Shown here: positions 9,114-17,070 of the stretch, piece by piece
Layout: each line of letters opens with the position of its first letter
Position numbering within the stretch: position 1 is the stretch's first letter
Source: Candidatus Thorarchaeota archaeon
Lineage (GTDB): Archaea; Asgardarchaeota; Thorarchaeia; Thorarchaeales; Thorarchaeaceae
Length of the DNA: 34,545 nt
Reading direction: 5' to 3'
NCBI GenBank assembly: GCA_016840825.1
Contig: JAEORN010000024.1
Location: 1 to 34,545 of the forward strand
Translations under genes and position numbers: made by a program
The notes under the pieces: generated by a model
Told to the model about the DNA's origin: nothing
The model's input: the letters and a program-made list of their open reading frames with translations, nothing else
Database searches by the model: none

Positions 9114-9461
9114 ATGAAACCGCCTCAAGAGAGAATCTTTGAGATAGATTGGAAATCTGCAGATGCGCCAACGGAGATCGGCGTTGGAGATATCGTAAGA
9201 TGCCGATTCCATAGACATGGCTCTGTGGGCGAAGATGCAGAATTTGAGATTGCAAATGACTCAATTCTGGTCCACGAGGATACGAAGGCAGAGTATGTCA
9301 ATCCAGAGCATATGAAAAAGCCGGGATGGACTGGAGGAGATGCCGAACGCGTATATTGGGACTTCAGGGCGACAGCGAGAGGAGAAACAACTCTTACCAT
9401 CAGGATACTATTCAGGTTTGATGTAGAGAGTGAACATGTGGTGAGAATCAGAGTAGCGTAG
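9114..9461 (+). CDS. Small beta-sandwich protein, possibly chagasin-like (I42)
   Basis: A 115-residue protein starting at ATG 9114, four bases after the previous stop; a TTG at 9099 is an alternative. The C-terminal half (GWTGGDAERVYWDFRA, then ARGETTLTIRILFRF) resembles the late strands of chagasin/I42 cysteine-protease inhibitors, where a Gly-rich loop precedes F-x-A-x-x-x-G-x-x-x-L. The diagnostic NPTTGY loop is not evident, so inhibitor function is a weak inference. It is probably co-transcribed with the surface protein before it. Confidence 0.55.
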   Translation: MKPPQERIFEIDWKSADAPTEIGVGDIVRCRFHRHGSVGEDAEFEIANDSILVHEDTKAEYVNPEHMKKPGWTGGDAERVYWDFRATARGETTLTIRILFRFDVESEHVVRIRVA

Positions 9462-9466
9462 TCTTG

Positions 9467-10204
9467 TTACTTCGTTGCCCATACAAAAGAGTAGCCTGCA
9501 GAGTAGTCAAGCCAAGACCTGTTCTTCAATGCGTTCCGAAGGTTGTTGAGTCCTTCCTCATACTCAGCATCTGAGATCTTATGAAGCATGGAATAACCTC
9601 GTTTTTCCACTGTTTGGAGATAGTCATCTCCAAGACGCACCGGTTTGAAGTGATAGGAGTCAGTGTGGACTTTAGAGAATCCGGCATCTCGGAGACTGTT
9701 TTCAAGGCTGATGATTGAGGGATATCGAGATTGGTCTATTGCAGTAGTAGAAGGAAAGAATCTCGAGGTCATACGACCCTCAATCTGTTTGTGCGACTGT
9801 GTTACGATGCATGAGATTCCACCTTGATGAAGCACATGATAGATCTGCCTTAGAGCCTCATCAATGTCAGGTAGGTGATGTACTACTTCAGTCATGAATA
9901 CAAAACCAAAGGAGTTTCCAAGAAATGGGATTGCATCAGCAGGAGCCTGAATGAAGGAAAGAGTAGTTGCTTTTCCGCAAGCTTCGCATAGCATCCCAAA
10001 AGACAGGTCTAGTCCTAATACCTTGGCACCGGACGCCTTTGCGAAAAGTAACGTGTTATTTGCTGTACCGCACCCTACATCGAGTACTCTTAGGGAGGGG
10101 GTAGGTTCAATGCCAAGCATCAGTTGATGAACCATTTCAGGGTCCCCAGTTCGGACTTCATCATAGATTGCAGATACTCTATCATAGTCAATGGATTTGT
10201 TCAT
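9467..10204 (-). CDS. Class I SAM-dependent methyltransferase
   Basis: A 245-residue protein with the Rossmann motif VLDVGCGTANNTLL, the ribose-binding acidic residue in LGLDLS, and the later motif FVFMTEVVHHLPD. It belongs to the UbiE/methyltransf_11 group; the substrate is unknown. I chose the ATG at 10204 because a TATA-like box (CAATATTTAT on the minus strand, 10231-10240) lies about 31 bases upstream, which would give an almost leaderless mRNA. Starting at 10243 would place the TATA box inside the gene. Confidence 0.8.
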   Translation of the reverse strand: MNKSIDYDRVSAIYDEVRTGDPEMVHQLMLGIEPTPSLRVLDVGCGTANNTLLFAKASGAKVLGLDLSFGMLCEACGKATTLSFIQAPADAIPFLGNSFGFVFMTEVVHHLPDIDEALRQIYHVLHQGGISCIVTQSHKQIEGRMTSRFFPSTTAIDQSRYPSIISLENSLRDAGFSKVHTDSYHFKPVRLGDDYLQTVEKRGYSMLHKISDAEYEEGLNNLRNALKNRSWLDYSAGYSFVWATK

Positions 10205-10230
10205 CGTGTCATTGCTGGTCCATCGATTGC

Positions 10231-10240
10231 ATAAATATTG
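10231..10240 (-). promoter_or_regulatory. TATA-like box of the methyltransferase gene
   Basis: CAATATTTAT on the minus strand is centred about 31 bases upstream of the ATG at 10204, the usual archaeal spacing for a leaderless or very short-leader transcript. Confidence 0.4.
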
Positions 10241-10311
10241 CACGTATATTCCTGCGTTGTAAGTAACAGATAATACCTATTCTTGGTCTTTCTGAGAGCG
10301 GGAATCTATCG

Positions 10312-10563
10312 ATGCCAGCATTAAGGACCAATTCCATTGATGATGACGGGCAATATCAAATTGACCACAATCGTCGAGCTCAAGCAGATTGCTTGAAGCA
10401 GAGTAGCTATTGCCTAGGGTCAATCGCACTATTCATTCTGGCGGGAATGATAGGTAATCCAGAGGTGGCAGCAAACATCCCTGGCGGCGCTGTAACTTCA
10501 GCGTTGATTACCATTGGTATAGTGATCGGCGTGCTAATTCTTTGCAGGCTTCAAATGAAATGA
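10312..10563 (+). CDS. Small two-helix membrane protein
   Basis: An 83-residue ORF. A polar N-terminus of about 30 residues is followed by two hydrophobic helices (CLGSIALFILAGMIG and GAVTSALITIGIVIGVLIL) and a short basic end. I do not recognise the family. It lies 39 bases before the PH-like membrane protein gene on the same strand, and the two may be co-expressed. Confidence 0.55.
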   Translation: MPALRTNSIDDDGQYQIDHNRRAQADCLKQSSYCLGSIALFILAGMIGNPEVAANIPGGAVTSALITIGIVIGVLILCRLQMK

Positions 10564-10588
10564 AATCTCACGAGTACATCTTCTTAAG

Positions 10589-10609
10589 GTTTCATTCCAA
10601 GAATGAAAC
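10589..10609. promoter_or_regulatory. Perfect 9+9 palindrome covering the first ATG of the PH-like gene
   Basis: GTTTCATTC-CAA-GAATGAAAC is a perfect inverted repeat with a 3-base centre, and the ATG at 10603 lies inside the right arm. As RNA it could form a hairpin hiding this start codon; as DNA it could be an operator. If the true start is the second ATG (10615), it is a leader or operator element. The structure is seen; the function is inferred. Confidence 0.5.
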
Positions 10610-11085
10610 ATACCATGACAATAGAAGAAACTGTTCTAACTGATTTCCCACCGTATGATAGCACGTTCATACGAGCAATAGCCTTCGGATGTTTCTTCGT
10701 TCTATCTCCTGTCTTCATTATGATATTTCTTTTCGAGCCCGACTGGGGCTATTGGGGGCTAATTCTTTGGATTATCGTGCCAGCATTTGTCTATTCGATT
10801 CCATATCTTCTCGCAGTACCAACTAAGATAGTATTAACAGACGAGAGGCTTAGAATCAAACATGGAAAGCTCTGGACAATTGATATCCCAGTTGAGAAAA
10901 TAACCTCATCAGAAGTGATGGATCATGCTCCGTGGTGGGCGAACTTCCAGTATTTCTATCCTTACGCTCAATGGGTTCATATCACTAAATCATCAGGTTT
11001 TTTGAGCTGGTGGTATGTCCCAACAACGAGTGCAACGCAGCTTGTACTGAAGATATTAGAAACAAAGAGTGCTGGGAGGTACTAG
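10603..11085 (+). CDS. Membrane protein with bacterial-PH-like domain
   Basis: A 160-residue protein. Two hydrophobic helices (about residues 24-44 and 50-72) are followed by TKIVLTDERLRIKHGKLW, the start of a PH-like beta domain of the bPH_2/YdbT type, continuing IDIPVEKITSSEV to the C-terminus. Such proteins sit in the cytoplasmic membrane with the PH-like domain facing the cytosol; their function is generally unknown. The ATG at 10615 is a possible alternative start, four codons in, just outside the palindrome at 10589-10609. Confidence 0.7.
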   Translation: MKHTMTIEETVLTDFPPYDSTFIRAIAFGCFFVLSPVFIMIFLFEPDWGYWGLILWIIVPAFVYSIPYLLAVPTKIVLTDERLRIKHGKLWTIDIPVEKITSSEVMDHAPWWANFQYFYPYAQWVHITKSSGFLSWWYVPTTSATQLVLKILETKSAGRY

Positions 11086-11095
11086 CCTCCCATAT

Positions 11096-12469
11096 CTATC
11101 GTTCAAAGAAACTACCATGTACAGCAGCAATGGCTGATTGCATATCCTTCTGCGCTACAATGAAGTAATATGCGACATCTGAAGCTCCAGCTGCAAACAT
11201 CTCTACATTGATTGATTCTTCTGCCACAGCGGAGAACACACGAGCAGCAAGACCCTCCCTATTGATGAGTCCTTCACCAACTACTGCAATAAGTGCAACA
11301 TCATTCCTTAGCTCGAGCCGCTCGATTACCCCACCTACGTGAGGTCTAAGAGCGTCGATTCCTCGCCCCGCATCCAGATTATCCAGCAAGAGATTGATAC
11401 ATGTCTGAGAGGTCAGGACAGAAAAGATGTTGATCTTTGCATCTGAGAGGGTTCTGCCTATTGCACCAATGATGCCAGGTTTATAGCCAACTCCCACACC
11501 ATGAATTCTTAGCACAGCAATCCCATCATTGTATGTAACGCTCTTGATGATATCCTTCTCCTCACGGCCTGATTCCTCAACGAGGGTTGCAGAATTCTTG
11601 GGAGCGTTGATATTCCTGATGTATATCCTGGTGCCAGTCCCAATAAGTGGCTCTACAGTCCTCGGATGTAGAATCCTTGCACCAAAATATGATAGCTCTG
11701 CTGCTTCCATGTAAGAGAGATGTTTGATTCTTTTTGAACTATTCACCAACCTAGGGTCAGCGGTCATGAAACCATCCACATCTTTCCATATGTGAACTTC
11801 TTTGGCTTCAAGTGCATGAGCGATCACTGCAGCACTGTAATCAGAGCCATTGCGACCAAAGGATGACGTCTTCCCATCCTCAGTGCACCCAAAGAATCCA
11901 GTGATGACAGGAATCACACCTCTTCGAATTAGAGGCGAGAGCTTTCCTTGGAGATTCTTCTTCACTTCAAGAAGGTTGGCAGTTGCATTCTCACAAACAG
12001 AATCAGTGATTATTCCTATCTTATCAGCTTCAAAATCACGAGCATTCTTCCCATGCTCGGAGAGAACTGCAGCAAGTATTAACGCAGATATTCGTTCCCC
12101 TTGACTCAGTACGATTACTCGAACCGTTTCAGTGATTTCTCCTGTGTAGGAAATGCCATAGAGAATGCGTTCCAGAGCTCTAATCTTCGATTCTACTAGC
12201 TTCGAAACATGTTCTTGGGTCTTATCATCTTGAATTGCACTTCGAATGATATTCTCGTGAAGAAAGCGAATCGCCTCAATGCATCGAGGTATACTTCGTT
12301 CAGACTCTAATGCCAATCTGGTCGCCTCTTCGAGAGAATCTGTGACTCCATAGACAGCAGAAACAACGACTATAATCTGTCCAAATGGCTCATCTCTGAG
12401 TAGACTTGCGATTCTTTTGAAGCTCTCACCCTCACGAAGACAACCGCCACCAAACTTCATCACCTTCAA
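11096..12469 (-). CDS. lysC: Aspartate kinase
   Basis: A 457-residue protein catalysing ATP-dependent phosphorylation of aspartate to aspartyl-4-phosphate. The N-terminal kinase motif is KFGGGCL (KFGG box). SFGRNGSDYSAAVIA is the conserved G-R-x-G-S-D substrate loop, and VHIWKDVDGFMTADPR is the ATP-site region. The C-terminal ~150 residues contain two ACT domains (IHGVGVGYKPGIIGAIGRTL and VGEGLINREGLAARVFSAV), suggesting feedback control by an end-product amino acid. It is the last gene of the operon and overlaps asd by 4 bases. Confidence 0.95.
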   Translation of the reverse strand: MKVMKFGGGCLREGESFKRIASLLRDEPFGQIIVVVSAVYGVTDSLEEATRLALESERSIPRCIEAIRFLHENIIRSAIQDDKTQEHVSKLVESKIRALERILYGISYTGEITETVRVIVLSQGERISALILAAVLSEHGKNARDFEADKIGIITDSVCENATANLLEVKKNLQGKLSPLIRRGVIPVITGFFGCTEDGKTSSFGRNGSDYSAAVIAHALEAKEVHIWKDVDGFMTADPRLVNSSKRIKHLSYMEAAELSYFGARILHPRTVEPLIGTGTRIYIRNINAPKNSATLVEESGREEKDIIKSVTYNDGIAVLRIHGVGVGYKPGIIGAIGRTLSDAKINIFSVLTSQTCINLLLDNLDAGRGIDALRPHVGGVIERLELRNDVALIAVVGEGLINREGLAARVFSAVAEESINVEMFAAGASDVAYYFIVAQKDMQSAIAAVHGSFFER

Positions 12470-13530
12470 GCAATCACCTCAGCTAGGTATCCTTTTCGAA
12501 GAGCATATTCAGCATTCAAAACCGAAGCTCCTGCCGCACCCCTCATCGTGTTATGAACTAGTAAGAGGAAAGAGAGATGAGTTCTACTCTTTCGGATTCT
12601 GCCAATCTTGACACTCATCCCAAGTGGATCTTGAAAGTAAAGGTCTCTTGCTGGTTGTGGACGGTCTTCTTCAGTCAGCAAAAGTATTGGTTTCTTCGGA
12701 GCTGATGAAAGACCTAAAGATGATATCTCTCCTGAGAATTCAGAGAATGCCTCTATTGCTTGGTCTATAGAGACTTCCTCATTCAGCTTGATTGAGATGC
12801 TCTCCAAATGTCCTTCTTGCACTGGGACTCGTGTACATGTAGCATTGATATTGAAGTTCGCAGGATTCACTTTTCCTTCTGCGATAGTGCCTAAGATCTT
12901 CAGGGTTTCAGATTCCAACTTTCGTTCTTCATCGCGGATATGCGGAATGACGTTTCCTAAGATATCAAGAGATGCAATACCCCTACGACCTGCCCCAGAA
13001 ACCGATTGCATTGTGGTCACAGTTACTTCTTCAATACCAAAAGGTAGCAAGGGTTTTAGTCCGAATACTAAACCTGAAGTTGAGCAGTTCGAATTCGTTA
13101 TGATGAAACCTCTATCATAGTTCTGTGCCCTCACTAATTCGATATGATCAGAATTAATCTCAGGAATTAGAATGGGTACATCCTCTCTCATCCTATGAGC
13201 GCTTGCATTGGAAAAGACAGGAATACCTGATTCTGCTGCAGCGTCCTCCATTGGGCCTGAAATGCCAGAAGGGAGTGCGCTGAACAGGATACGTACTCCT
13301 TCATCCTGGATATCACCGAGATCTGATTTTTCCAGTATAGAATCCGAAATCGCGTAAGGCATCGCTCCATGAACCATCCATCTAGTTGCTTCTTGGTAGC
13401 TCAAGCCACGGGATCTATCAGATGCTGCTATGAACCCGATCTCAAACTCAGGATGGTTGGCTAAAAGTTGAATGAAGTTTTGTCCAACTAGACCGGTCGC
13501 GCCAAGGATACCTACTCTAATCTTTCCCAT
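12466..13530 (-). CDS. asd: Aspartate-semialdehyde dehydrogenase, archaeal/fungal type
   Basis: A 354-residue protein reducing aspartyl phosphate to aspartate semialdehyde with NADPH. The nucleotide-binding motif GILGATGLVGQNFIQLL is at the N-terminus. The catalytic cysteine is in NSNCSTSGLVFGLKPL, and the substrate-binding stretch is SVSGAGRRGI. The length and sequence type are those of archaeal and fungal enzymes. It lies three bases after UPF0280 and overlaps lysC by 4 bases. In this operon its product is the presumed substrate of the DUF39 protein. Confidence 0.95.
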   Translation of the reverse strand: MGKIRVGILGATGLVGQNFIQLLANHPEFEIGFIAASDRSRGLSYQEATRWMVHGAMPYAISDSILEKSDLGDIQDEGVRILFSALPSGISGPMEDAAAESGIPVFSNASAHRMREDVPILIPEINSDHIELVRAQNYDRGFIITNSNCSTSGLVFGLKPLLPFGIEEVTVTTMQSVSGAGRRGIASLDILGNVIPHIRDEERKLESETLKILGTIAEGKVNPANFNINATCTRVPVQEGHLESISIKLNEEVSIDQAIEAFSEFSGEISSLGLSSAPKKPILLLTEEDRPQPARDLYFQDPLGMSVKIGRIRKSRTHLSFLLLVHNTMRGAAGASVLNAEYALRKGYLAEVIA

Positions 13531-13533
13531 TGA

Positions 13534-14256
13534 TCAGTCCTCCCAAGCCTTGGAGATTAGCTCATAATCGACATTCGCTCTCACAATCTCCGGTAGACGT
13601 CCACATGTTCCAATCGCGTCACCAACGATGCTCATTACTCCGTCAATATGATTGAACATCACAGATCTCATAGCAGGCATGAGAATGTCAGGGTCTCTCG
13701 ATACTATGAGGTTGCCAAGCCTTGTAGCCACTGCATCTGCTAATGTAGCATCGGAAGAATAGACGATAGCAGCATCAGCAACACCATAGCTGAATGAATG
13801 GCCAACGGTACCAGAAGAAGTGCAAAGACCGATGAGCTGCCCTAAGTCGGTTATCCTAAGTCCCAATCCTGAGATTGACTCTGGTCCTGCATAGATTCCC
13901 ACAATCAAAGGTTGTTGGAGATACATTGCGATATCTCCACCATTATCAAATACAACATGCTTAGCACCAGAAGAAACCAATCCTTCAACTACGTATTGAG
14001 CAATGCCTCCGGCCACAGCAGCCATCGGCCCCACTCCAGCGACGGTACTCGCGTGCGCCATCCTTCTAATGATATCTGGAGTTTTCGCGGATACTTCAAT
14101 AGGAGTGAGGCTTGACTCAAATTCAGGATTCTCTTCTAGGTATCCAAGTATCATCTCACGTGATTCTCTGATCAAAGGTACGACATCTGGAACGAATTCC
14201 TGAGAAACCGTTACCGTTGCGATTGTTTCTTGTACTCTGACTCTCTGGCGCTTCAA
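13534..14256 (-). CDS. UPF0280 (COG2122) ApbE-like protein, likely sulfide-assimilation factor
   Basis: A 240-residue protein. ASTVAGVGPMAAVAGGIAQYV, then FDNGGDIAMYL, HSFSYGVADAAIVY and DATLADAVATRLGN are hallmarks of UPF0280, a family distantly related to the flavin transferase ApbE. From memory of the literature, the Methanosarcina homologue (MA1715) is needed for efficient sulfide assimilation at low sulfide. Its place between the DUF39 gene (4-base overlap) and asd (3-base gap) supports the same job here. The biochemical reaction is not known to me. Confidence 0.85.
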   Translation of the reverse strand: MKRQRVRVQETIATVTVSQEFVPDVVPLIRESREMILGYLEENPEFESSLTPIEVSAKTPDIIRRMAHASTVAGVGPMAAVAGGIAQYVVEGLVSSGAKHVVFDNGGDIAMYLQQPLIVGIYAGPESISGLGLRITDLGQLIGLCTSSGTVGHSFSYGVADAAIVYSSDATLADAVATRLGNLIVSRDPDILMPAMRSVMFNHIDGVMSIVGDAIGTCGRLPEIVRANVDYELISKAWED

Positions 14257-15629
14257 CTAAAACCACCTCCTTGCTTAATCCCAATGGCATTGTGTGGACA
14301 AATGTCGACACACTCGCCGCACTCTGCACAGAGTTGTGGATTATCAGAGATGAAACCATCTTCATCAAGTTGAAACACTCCTGCCTTGCAATATGTCGTG
14401 CAAAGTCCACAATGCACACATCGTTCTGCCATTCTGTTTACAAATTGACCATGAGGTACAGTAGGTGGTAATCGCACCTTCAATGAATGCTGACGTGCTT
14501 CTCGTTGAGCCATCGAATTGCATGCTTCTTGATTTGGAAGAGTAATGACTGGTGAGGTGAGAAAGAATCTACCTGAGAGTATCTCACTCTTCAGTTCCAA
14601 TCCAATCCTCTCTGCAACCCTGAAGCTTGAGATTGGCGCAGTTCGAATCTCTCTACCACTAATCTCGATAGCGCCTGACTTCAGCTCGGCGTAGCTGACC
14701 TGTTTCAATGATTTGCGACTTCGAGTTGGTTGCGAGTAGTCATAGACATTAGTCACTATCGCATCATCGGATATCCCTGTACTCCTTGCGATATCAGCAT
14801 CTAGAACTGGGATTGGTACTCCCAGTCCTACGAAGAGTGTTGTGCCATATTTGGCCATAGTTGCTCCTTTGATGAACTCAGGGCTCATGTCCTTGGCATT
14901 ACCCTGTACCATTAAAGTACCAAAACCTGTCATGGGACTATGTTGAGTTCCGCTTCCTACAATGTAGCCTTGACCACCACCAAGGAAAATCCTTGTGCCC
15001 AGCCCAATTGTGCGATAATTTGGATCATTCAGAATTGGAGCGATTTCCCCTGCACCTGAGAAGGTAGCGTTCCCAAAATCAGGAAGTAGCTTGCCCATGT
15101 ATGTATAGATTGGTTTCCCACTTGAGTTAACTGCGACAGCATATCGCTCGTATCCATTACGGGGATTGGACAAGATCGCTTGATTCATCTCATCAAGAGT
15201 GATTTCAACGGATAATTCGGTTCGTGGATAGCAATCAGTACCATAGGCTTCAGCTCGTAGATGGACTGCTTTGCCATCTAAGAGGTCCTCGATGACATGA
15301 CCACCGCCGTATGCCATACCATGTGTTTCAGATAGCTGTGTCGCTCCGATGTATGCATCAACAGCTGCAACTCCTGCATATGCTTCGATATCATTCAACC
15401 AGACTCTTGACATTTTCATAGGAGGTTCCGAATGACCAAAGTTCATCCACATGCCAGAGGAACACATAGCACCGAATGTACCAGTTGTAACAACATCAAC
15501 TTCATACACAGCCTTCTCAGCTCCTAGTTCAGATACGATACCCTTCATCTCAGAAGCTGTAACAACATTGGCATCTCCGTTCCTAATCCGCTCATTGATT
15601 TCTTCTACAGTTCTTACTTGTTCAATCAT
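14253..15629 (-). CDS. DUF39 homocysteine biosynthesis protein fused to a 2[4Fe-4S] ferredoxin
   Basis: A 458-residue protein. Residues ~1-385 are the DUF39/HcyBio domain, known from methanogens (MA1821) to make homocysteine from aspartate semialdehyde and sulfide. Cys56 (MCSSGMWMNFGHS) and Cys133 (TDCYPRTELS) match in spacing the cysteines I recall as important in MA1821. The C-terminus is a ferredoxin with CVHCGLCTTYC and CAECGECVDICP. In Methanosarcina, CBS domains follow DUF39 and the ferredoxin is on a separate NIL-domain partner; here the ferredoxin is fused directly and no CBS domain is seen. A perfect AGGAGG precedes the ATG. First gene of the operon. Confidence 0.9.
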   Translation of the reverse strand: MIEQVRTVEEINERIRNGDANVVTASEMKGIVSELGAEKAVYEVDVVTTGTFGAMCSSGMWMNFGHSEPPMKMSRVWLNDIEAYAGVAAVDAYIGATQLSETHGMAYGGGHVIEDLLDGKAVHLRAEAYGTDCYPRTELSVEITLDEMNQAILSNPRNGYERYAVAVNSSGKPIYTYMGKLLPDFGNATFSGAGEIAPILNDPNYRTIGLGTRIFLGGGQGYIVGSGTQHSPMTGFGTLMVQGNAKDMSPEFIKGATMAKYGTTLFVGLGVPIPVLDADIARSTGISDDAIVTNVYDYSQPTRSRKSLKQVSYAELKSGAIEISGREIRTAPISSFRVAERIGLELKSEILSGRFFLTSPVITLPNQEACNSMAQREARQHSLKVRLPPTVPHGQFVNRMAERCVHCGLCTTYCKAGVFQLDEDGFISDNPQLCAECGECVDICPHNAIGIKQGGGFS

Positions 15630-15636
15630 TCTTTAA

Positions 15637-15642
15637 CCTCCT
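15637..15642 (-). promoter_or_regulatory. Strong Shine-Dalgarno of the homocysteine operon
   Basis: AGGAGG on the minus strand lies 7 bases before the ATG at 15629. It is the best ribosome-binding site in the window and fixes the start of the DUF39 gene, whose mRNA therefore has a leader, unlike several leaderless genes here. I see no recognisable riboswitch between 15643 and 15900; that stretch holds only a small CCTAC/GTAGG hairpin near 15760 and an ATTCGT/ACGAAT repeat at 15817-15846. Confidence 0.7.
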
Positions 15643-15913
15643 AAAGACGAGTCACAGAAGTTCAAGAGTTAAGCAAAAGTAGAGTCCGCGAATCTAGGTA
15701 CCTTCTATGAACCTCTACCTAATACCCACTAGTTGATGATATTATGGACTAAATCTAAGAACCTACTACAAGTAGGCTGCTGCTTCCCCTACTCAAGCAA
15801 ATACTAATCAACTTCGATTCGTCTGGCGTGCGCTTGCGAAACGAATTCCAATATAACCTATTCCCGAAGATTCCGAGTATGAAACACGGGCGCGGCAATT
15901 AGAAAAATGGGGC

Positions 15914-15990
15914 GACTCCAGCAGGGAATGAAGGAGCGTGCACGGAAAGGGCACGGTTGTTTCAATATCTCGAATACAGCTGCTGGAGTC
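15914..15990. other. Isolated structured element with 11-bp perfect stem (terminator or ncRNA)
   Basis: GACTCCAGCAG (15914-15924) pairs perfectly with CTGCTGGAGTC (15980-15990). Inside, CGTGC (15937-15941) and GCACG (15951-15955) form a second hairpin with a 9-base loop. On the minus strand the closing arm is followed by GCCCCATTTTTCT, so it could end transcription of the methyltransferase gene whose stop is at 16003. The 77-base size and the nested hairpin also fit a small structured RNA. No family is recognised. Confidence 0.5.
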
Positions 15991-16002
15991 AAGGTTTCTA
16001 GT

Positions 16003-17064
16003 CTAAGTAGAATTGTTTGAGGGTCCCTTTATCACTCGAAACACACCTGCAGGAGTCACTGAACTGACATCTTCTGCTCCTGCATCATATACCCATTTGA
16101 AGAAGTCCTCCTTCTTGATCGATCCATAAGCTCCTTCATTCAGCAGAATGTACAGCTCAACATAGGAGTCCATCGTTGGGTAAAACGCTTCAGTTCCAAA
16201 AAGGAGACCATGGGGCTTTAAGACACGCATCATCTCTTTTGTAGCCTTCTCAGCGTCGCACCAATGAATCACTTGAGAGGTGTAGACCATATCGAAGAAT
16301 TCGTCTTCAAAGGGGAGTTCTTCGGCATTACCATGTACGAAAATCGGGTGGTGTTCTTCAAGTGCATCGATAACAGCTCGGTCTACTTTTAGAAGACGAG
16401 CGGCAGAGTAAGTGAATTCCTCTTCTGCGATCCGTTTTAGATTGGGATCATATTCCAACCCGTAAATCTTTACAGGGTTATCAGATTGGAAAGATCCTTT
16501 CTTGTAGTAGTAGCCCCAGATTGCCGCTGTGCCAACTCCATTACCACAGCCCACATCAATAAAGTTACCACCTCGCTTGAGTGCGTCCGTATATTTGAAA
16601 GCAGCTTTACGAATAGAATCGTACATCTTCATACGGAGAGAGTCATCCCAGTTGAAAGTGCTCATCTCATCAGAAAAGGTTGTGTAATGACCTCTCATGC
16701 GATCGGGAATTCCTGCGGAGGCATCTGTTGTAACCTCGATAAAACTGGGGCCAAAATCTTTGGGGGCTACCAATGGAAATTCATTTACAGATCCATTCGC
16801 TCTAAATGTACCATCCTCTTTGATGATTATCTCGTCACTAGCATAGACCTCAAGACATTTGGTCAGATATGCCATGTCGGTATATCCGAAGTGATCAGCA
16901 ATATCTTGGATAGTTCGAGGGGCAATCAAGAAGTCGAATAAGCCTTCTTTTCGTAGGGCATTTACAGAAAGTGCTCGATAATACTCTCGCAACACTTTTG
17001 CTATATCTCGAGCTCCTATCGCTTTCATAATTTCAAGCCAAGCACTTATTGTTGAAATCATCAT
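16003..17064 (-). CDS. SAM-dependent methyltransferase with N-terminal winged-helix-like domain
   Basis: A 353-residue protein. The first ~100 residues (ALSVNALRKEGLFDFLIAP, then TIQDIADHFGYTDMAYLTKC) look like the dimerisation/winged-helix part of O-methyltransferases. The catalytic Rossmann fold follows with FIDVGCGNGVGTAAIW, IYGLEYDPN, HGNAEELPFEDEFFDMVY and VIHWCDAEKA. The substrate is unknown. I took the ATG at 17064, with AGGATAGG upstream; a GTG at 17070 directly adjoins the previous stop. It is the last gene of a three-gene unit led by a small GTPase. Confidence 0.8.
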   Translation of the reverse strand: MMISTISAWLEIMKAIGARDIAKVLREYYRALSVNALRKEGLFDFLIAPRTIQDIADHFGYTDMAYLTKCLEVYASDEIIIKEDGTFRANGSVNEFPLVAPKDFGPSFIEVTTDASAGIPDRMRGHYTTFSDEMSTFNWDDSLRMKMYDSIRKAAFKYTDALKRGGNFIDVGCGNGVGTAAIWGYYYKKGSFQSDNPVKIYGLEYDPNLKRIAEEEFTYSAARLLKVDRAVIDALEEHHPIFVHGNAEELPFEDEFFDMVYTSQVIHWCDAEKATKEMMRVLKPHGLLFGTEAFYPTMDSYVELYILLNEGAYGSIKKEDFFKWVYDAGAEDVSSVTPAGVFRVIKGPSNNST

Positions 17065-17070
17065 ACTCAC

